Assembly (NCBI GenBank): GCA_037903355.1
Contig: JBAJFE010000034.1
Coordinates: 868,001 to 932,000 of the forward strand
DNA: 64,000 nt
Reading direction: 5' to 3'
Source of the DNA: Trichuris trichiura
Taxonomy: Eukaryota; Nematoda; Enoplea; Trichinellida; Trichuridae
The translations under genes and the position numbers were made by a program. How positions within the stretch are numbered: position 1 is the first letter of the stretch; each line of letters opens with the position of its first letter. The notes under the pieces were generated by a model. It did not search any database, was not told where the DNA came from, and saw only the letters and a list, made by a program, of their open reading frames with translations. This document shows positions 60,701 to 64,000 of the stretch, piece after piece.

Positions 60701-63700
60701 GACTAAACACATTTATATCAATACGCAGAGGGGATGACGGGCGAACTGACTTCGTCAAAACACTTTTTGAAAGGTGAATCAGAATAAAGCATTTTCACCA
60801 CTGTACGTACCTGGCTTCCTGGAGACGTTCAGTGAAAGTTGCTCGGACGTAGATTGCCTGCAGGTTCTGCAGGGCAATCATAAATGACTGTCTTGAAACA
60901 GGCAGCTCTGTTTGGCCTTTCGCTTTCCATTCGTCCTACAAAAGGCAGCTGCTACAGTCATTAATTCGCTCATTGGAAAAAGTTACCTCCCGCAGTTTTA
61001 CAGCATAAACTCCCGATGCAGAGATATGGGACTTTGATTTGTAGTGCTCGAAGATAAGACGGTGGTTTCCAACCAAAACTACCAAAGGAAACCGTTCGAA
61101 AAGCTGCTCATCAGGACGCAATGTGCCAAGATAATCGTTTCCACTGTTCGATACTTGGAAACGTATAAATCCATTATACGAAGTCACCTAGAAGAACAAC
61201 CAAGCGCTTTCTGACTTTGCACGCCATTCGTCAGCATTTACCCTATCCCCAAGGAATCGCTTCGGTAATGGCCAGTAAATCGGGTTCACGTCAGTTGGAT
61301 AGGAATTTAAAGTCAAAGGTTCATGGGGCAATACTTCATAACCATGCACGCGACTCCAGTAAAGCCATGGTTGCGCAAAAAACGTTGTCCGATCTTCTCC
61401 ACTTATCTGAAGTAAATAAAAGCTTCTTAAAGAAGCCTACGCATTGCTAGTCGACCGCCATTTCTTGGTCTACCACAAACCTGTTGCCATACGTAGGACG
61501 ACTGAATACAAAAGTTTGTGTGATCAAAACAAAAGCACTCAGTGCATCCATCTGGATTATCATCCTCTAAGCTGAAGGAAAATGGTTGGCATTCGTTGCA
61601 CTTTTTACCGCGGACGTTTTTCTGAAAAAAAAACAGCCTGCCATGCCCATTCGAAAATGCATGCAAATTGCACCTTGCAGGCACACTGTCCAGTCTCATC
61701 ACATGTACATCCAGTTTCGCTGTTGCACGTTGCAGGATCAGTTCCCGCTTTGAAGCAATCGCATGGCAAACACACGGGAAAATCGAAGAAACCGGAAATG
61801 CACTGGTCACATTTCTGACCCCTGTAACTGGGTCGACATTGACAAGCGCCAGTAACTACGTCGCAAGATTCATTTGCAGATCCTTCCATGTTGCAGTTGC
61901 ATGCTTCACATCCTTTCAAAGGATCGTAGTTCCACGAGTTTGGAGCACAACTCTCACAGACGGAGCCGACAGTATTCGGAGGGCATACACATTCGCCAGT
62001 GGTAGGATGGCAAACGTGACCCGGTGCTGGACACCTCGGACATTCTACAATTTATTCTTTTAAGCCGACAATGACATGTATTCCATAAGACGTACGTTCG
62101 CATCCTCTGCTTACTACGCCGAAAAAGTTCGGGGCGCATTTGTCACATTTCTCACCCACTACGCCTTCTTTGCAACGACATTGTCCGTAGACTGGATCAC
62201 AGATGGAATTCAAAGATCCGTTCGGGTCACAGATACACGGATGACAGCCGCTACGAGAAGTTATGTTGAAGAACCCGGTCTGTTGCAAAAACCATGTCAG
62301 TCGATAAGAAATAATCGTTTCGTCATGTTGTATCCGTACCTCACAGCGATCGCATCTTTGACCCGTTACATGAGGTCGACATGAGCACTGACCAGTTACA
62401 ACATTGCAAGTTCCTTGTTCGACTGACCCGTCTGCATCGCAGTTACAGTCTTAAAGAAAATATTGTAAGCCAACATTATTGCAAATCCATTTTAATACAG
62501 CGACATCCGTTTTCTGAGAATTCATAATATCCGGAAACACATGTGTCACACCGTTTGCCAAAAACGCCAGGCTTGCAAGGACATTGGCCTGATACAGGAT
62601 CACAAGTTAATGACAAAGAACCAGTATGGGAACATTCGCAGGAAGGACAGCCGTTTTCAATGTCACCATGCCCATCCTAAAGCGTTGAGCATCAAGTATG
62701 AGCTACCAAAGTCGGCCGAAGTATAACTTAAGAAGCTTGAATTAAAAATTTTTGTTCGCACGCAGCATAGGGATTTAAATGTTCGAATACAGCGTACCAA
62801 TGTAAAAGTTGTAGGAAACTTAAGAAAAACAAAATACCTTGCAGCGATCACACTGAAGGCCCATGTAATGCTCTTTGCAGGAGCACTGACCAGTTTGCAG
62901 ATCACAATTAGTCGACAAAGAGCCATGCAGGTTGCAATCGCAGTCTAAAAAATTTTCAACGCTAACTTGTCATTTCTTTCTTTGTTTAAACATTATCATA
63001 CAGCGACAGTCATTTGCCAAGGCTGATCCATAATGTCCCGCTTTGCACTTCTCACATGACCATCCTTCTGTATTGCCAACGCATTTCAGACATTCTCCAG
63101 AAGTGTGATGACAATTGCCCACGGCCGCAGTATCTATGTTCCCATTGCATTGGCAAGGCTGGCAATAGTTACCTGGTATCATTGGATTGCCAAAGTAACC
63201 GTCAGCACATCTGAGCAAATAGGTAACATTTCTAATGAACAACGTCAGAAATGCAACAAACTGACTGTTCGCATTTCATTCCCGTATAACCGACTGCGCA
63301 GGACGTACAAATATAGTCGATACCCTTGGCATTTGAAATGCCATATTCAGCGCTTATGCAGGAAGGGCTAAAATTATTCGAAGGATCGAACAAAGGACAC
63401 GCACAAGGCTGGCAAGCGCCTTCCGCTCCAGGCAGCAGTGGATTGCCATAATAACCAGGAGCACAGTGTTCGCATCTCGGCCCCGTAGTCTGATACTGAC
63501 AATCCTAAAACCGAGATCAGTGAGCAATTTCCAACTGACCGTCAATTCATGTACCAAGCAATGGCCAGTCATTGGATCACAACTGGAAGAACGCTCGTTG
63601 CAATGACAAATTTCACATTGTCCTTTGTAGATAACATTCTGCACGCGCCGATAACCGCTTGCACAACCCTACAAAGGTAACATGGAATCTCCAAGCAGAA

Positions 63701-64000
63701 TAGGCATGTCAATAATGACTTTAAGCTCGAAAGAGAGCAACATAGTTCGCTTACGTGAAACCAGTATGTCTCCCTTATAATTCTCCTTGCTTACAGCAGT
63801 TTGTAAATTATGAAAAGGAAAAGTTTGAAAATTCCCTGTCGACATACTTCGCACAAATATTATTACATATTACAATGAACAAAAAGAGTCTGCACTTAAA
63901 TGGCATTTAAAATCAAGGGTAAACTATTACAGGCGCTCACCTGACAAGACAGTCCAGCAAACTTGTCGGGACAGTCGCATATTTCAACGCTGTTCATCAG
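48174..64000 (-). CDS. Laminin alpha subunit (5' partial, 3' end unresolved)
   Basis: About 36 minus-strand exons, nearly all with phase-matched GT-AG junctions. Protein order: end of a domain IV, about ten to eleven laminin EGF-like repeats, second domain IV, three EGF-like repeats, coiled-coil domains II/I, then LG domains. LG domains occur only in alpha chains. Two domain IV modules with the long EGF block between them resemble the alpha-1/2 layout. Laminin alpha pairs with beta and gamma through the coiled coil and binds integrin and dystroglycan via LG, building basement membrane. Only three LG domains are seen; TAA at 48174-48176 reads as a stop, but CAA/GTAATT there could also be a donor to LG4-5 exons further left. 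A signal peptide and LN domain would lie beyond 64000. Confidence 0.92.
51815..58038 (-). CDS. Laminin alpha: coiled-coil domains II/I
   Basis: Exons 57673-58038, 57463-57622, 57195-57393, 57015-57131, 54976-55136, 54791-54926, 54579-54678, 54412-54525, 54191-54364, 51815-51969; phases agree throughout. Starts CDVGCTKEL, the paired Cys that link the three chains, then heptad-rich helices such as [20 protein letters not shown]. Two introns are large: 55137-57014, with a GTT repeat and an unexplained 107-codon plus-strand frame at 55677-56000, and 51970-54190, with transposon relics. Confidence 0.88.
52117..52910 (+). pseudogene. Penelope-like retroelement relic (RT end and GIY-YIG remnant)
   Basis: In a laminin intron, antisense to laminin. 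The frame [20 protein letters not shown] continues [18 protein letters not shown] and, after a +1 shift, FKENGYP; this S-H-P, then RA, then NGYP series is the reverse-transcriptase-to-endonuclease region of Penelope-like elements. Further on, [12 protein letters not shown] and [20 protein letters not shown], then DTW, resemble the distal GIY-YIG nuclease and its N-RD-G/W tail. Frameshifts and stops are many. PLEs are retroelements known to carry hammerheads in their terminal repeats. Confidence 0.65.
53180..53303. mobile_element. hAT-type MITE, 124 bp
   Basis: Terminal inverted repeats CATAGTTTCTCAAC and CAGCGTTTCTCAAC (inverted) are flanked by an 8 bp duplication, ACACAGAA (53172-53179) and ACATAGAA (53304-53311), with one mismatch. 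Eight-base duplications and CAG-GTTTCTCAAC ends are typical of hAT elements. The interior is GC-rich with repeated GGGCCC, non-coding. Confidence 0.8.
53499..53537 (+). ncRNA. Decayed hammerhead-like motif near the PLE relic
   Basis: Stem I TCG/CGA pairs; stem II GGAGC/GCTCC is perfect; GAAA, AGCT and C17 are kept. The first core block reads TTGAAAA instead of CTGANGA, so it is likely inactive. It lies about 600 bp 3' of the PLE relic on the same strand, with the hAT MITE between. Confidence 0.55.
55592..55611. repeat. (GTT)n microsatellite
   Basis: Seven near-perfect GTT units in a laminin intron. Confidence 0.9.
58093..59033 (-). CDS. Laminin alpha: EGF-like repeats before the coiled coil
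   Basis: Exons 58893-59033 ([17 protein letters not shown]), 58393-58604 ([20 protein letters not shown] and [14 protein letters not shown]), 58093-58286 ([29 protein letters not shown]). The intron before this group (59034-60485) is one of the gene's longest and holds nothing recognisable. Confidence 0.9.
59034..60485. other. Laminin intron, no content recognised
   Basis: About 1.45 kb of AT-rich intron, with no exon, transposon or ribozyme core seen on either strand. Confidence 0.6.
60486..61406 (-). CDS. Laminin alpha: second domain IV (L4)
   Basis: Exons 61242-61406, 60987-61187, 60811-60935, 60486-60606. Typical L4 landmarks: [12 protein letters not shown], then [29 protein letters not shown], then [12 protein letters not shown], and [11 protein letters not shown] before the exit [14 protein letters not shown]4 is a globular insertion that splits an EGF-like repeat. 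All four junction phases agree. Confidence 0.9.
61481..64000 (-). CDS. Laminin alpha: EGF-like block between the two domains IV
   Basis: Exons (5' to 3'): 63941-64000 ([16 protein letters not shown], the exit of a domain IV), 63555-63668, 63266-63504, 63002-63210, 62838-62944, 62499-62676, 62340-62449, 62096-62279, 61674-62044, 61481-61621. Each repeat has eight Cys in the laminin EGF spacing, for example [20 protein letters not shown] and [20 protein letters not shown]. The last exon enters domain IV at [10 protein letters not shown]. One repeat (CRYCDC) has Tyr where Pro or Asp is usual. Introns are short, 50-240 bp. Confidence 0.9.

Overview
This is a stretch of invertebrate nuclear genome, most likely nematode. 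The evidence is AT-rich DNA, GT-AG introns from about 50 bp to over 3 kb, and acceptors such as TTTCAG, TTTAG and TTGTAG. A clade I nematode is my guess; the sequence does not settle it. No RNA gene of standard type, CRISPR array or bacterial gene was seen.

Layout. 1-33 kb is gene-poor. It holds one exon of a two-pore potassium channel (minus, 4.6-5.0 kb), a few plus-strand exons of unknown function (11.3 and 13.8-15.9 kb), a small minus-strand gene that looks like the WASH-complex subunit WASHC3/CCDC53 (16.8-17.2 kb), and repeats. 33.7-40.7 kb is a nearly complete plus-strand gene for a SAC2/INPP5F-type phosphoinositide phosphatase. A possible terminal exon lies at 41.5 kb. 44.3-44.85 kb is an intact MPV17L2-like membrane protein gene. 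From 48.2 kb to the right edge the minus strand carries about 36 exons of a laminin alpha chain. In protein order these encode the end of one domain IV, a row of EGF-like repeats, a second domain IV, three more EGF-like repeats, the coiled coil, and at least three LG domains. The 5' end lies outside the window and the 3' end is unresolved.

Mobile DNA is frequent and decayed: a Tigger/pogo-like element with both termini and TA target site (28.49-30.33 kb), a mariner transposase relic and a second CAGGG-ended TA element inside SAC2 intron 1, a 124 bp hAT-type MITE with an 8 bp target duplication, and a Penelope-like element (PLE) relic, the last two in a laminin intron.

Main finding. A dispersed family of foldback elements carries a hammerhead-ribozyme-like core. 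Each copy has CTGANGA, a hairpin whose arms change together, GAAA, a self-complementary AGCT, then a C or T cleavage position. Bases before CTGANGA pair with bases after the cleavage site, and these also covary (CCG/CGG, GCG/CGC, TGCG/CGCA, TGCCG/CGGCA, ATCG/TGAT). Ten copies are near intact and several decayed. In paired elements the two ribozymes point outward from the centre of a palindrome. A decayed copy lies about 600 bp downstream of, and on the same strand as, the PLE relic. This suggests the family derives from PLE-like retroelements, which are known to carry hammerheads with tiny stem III.
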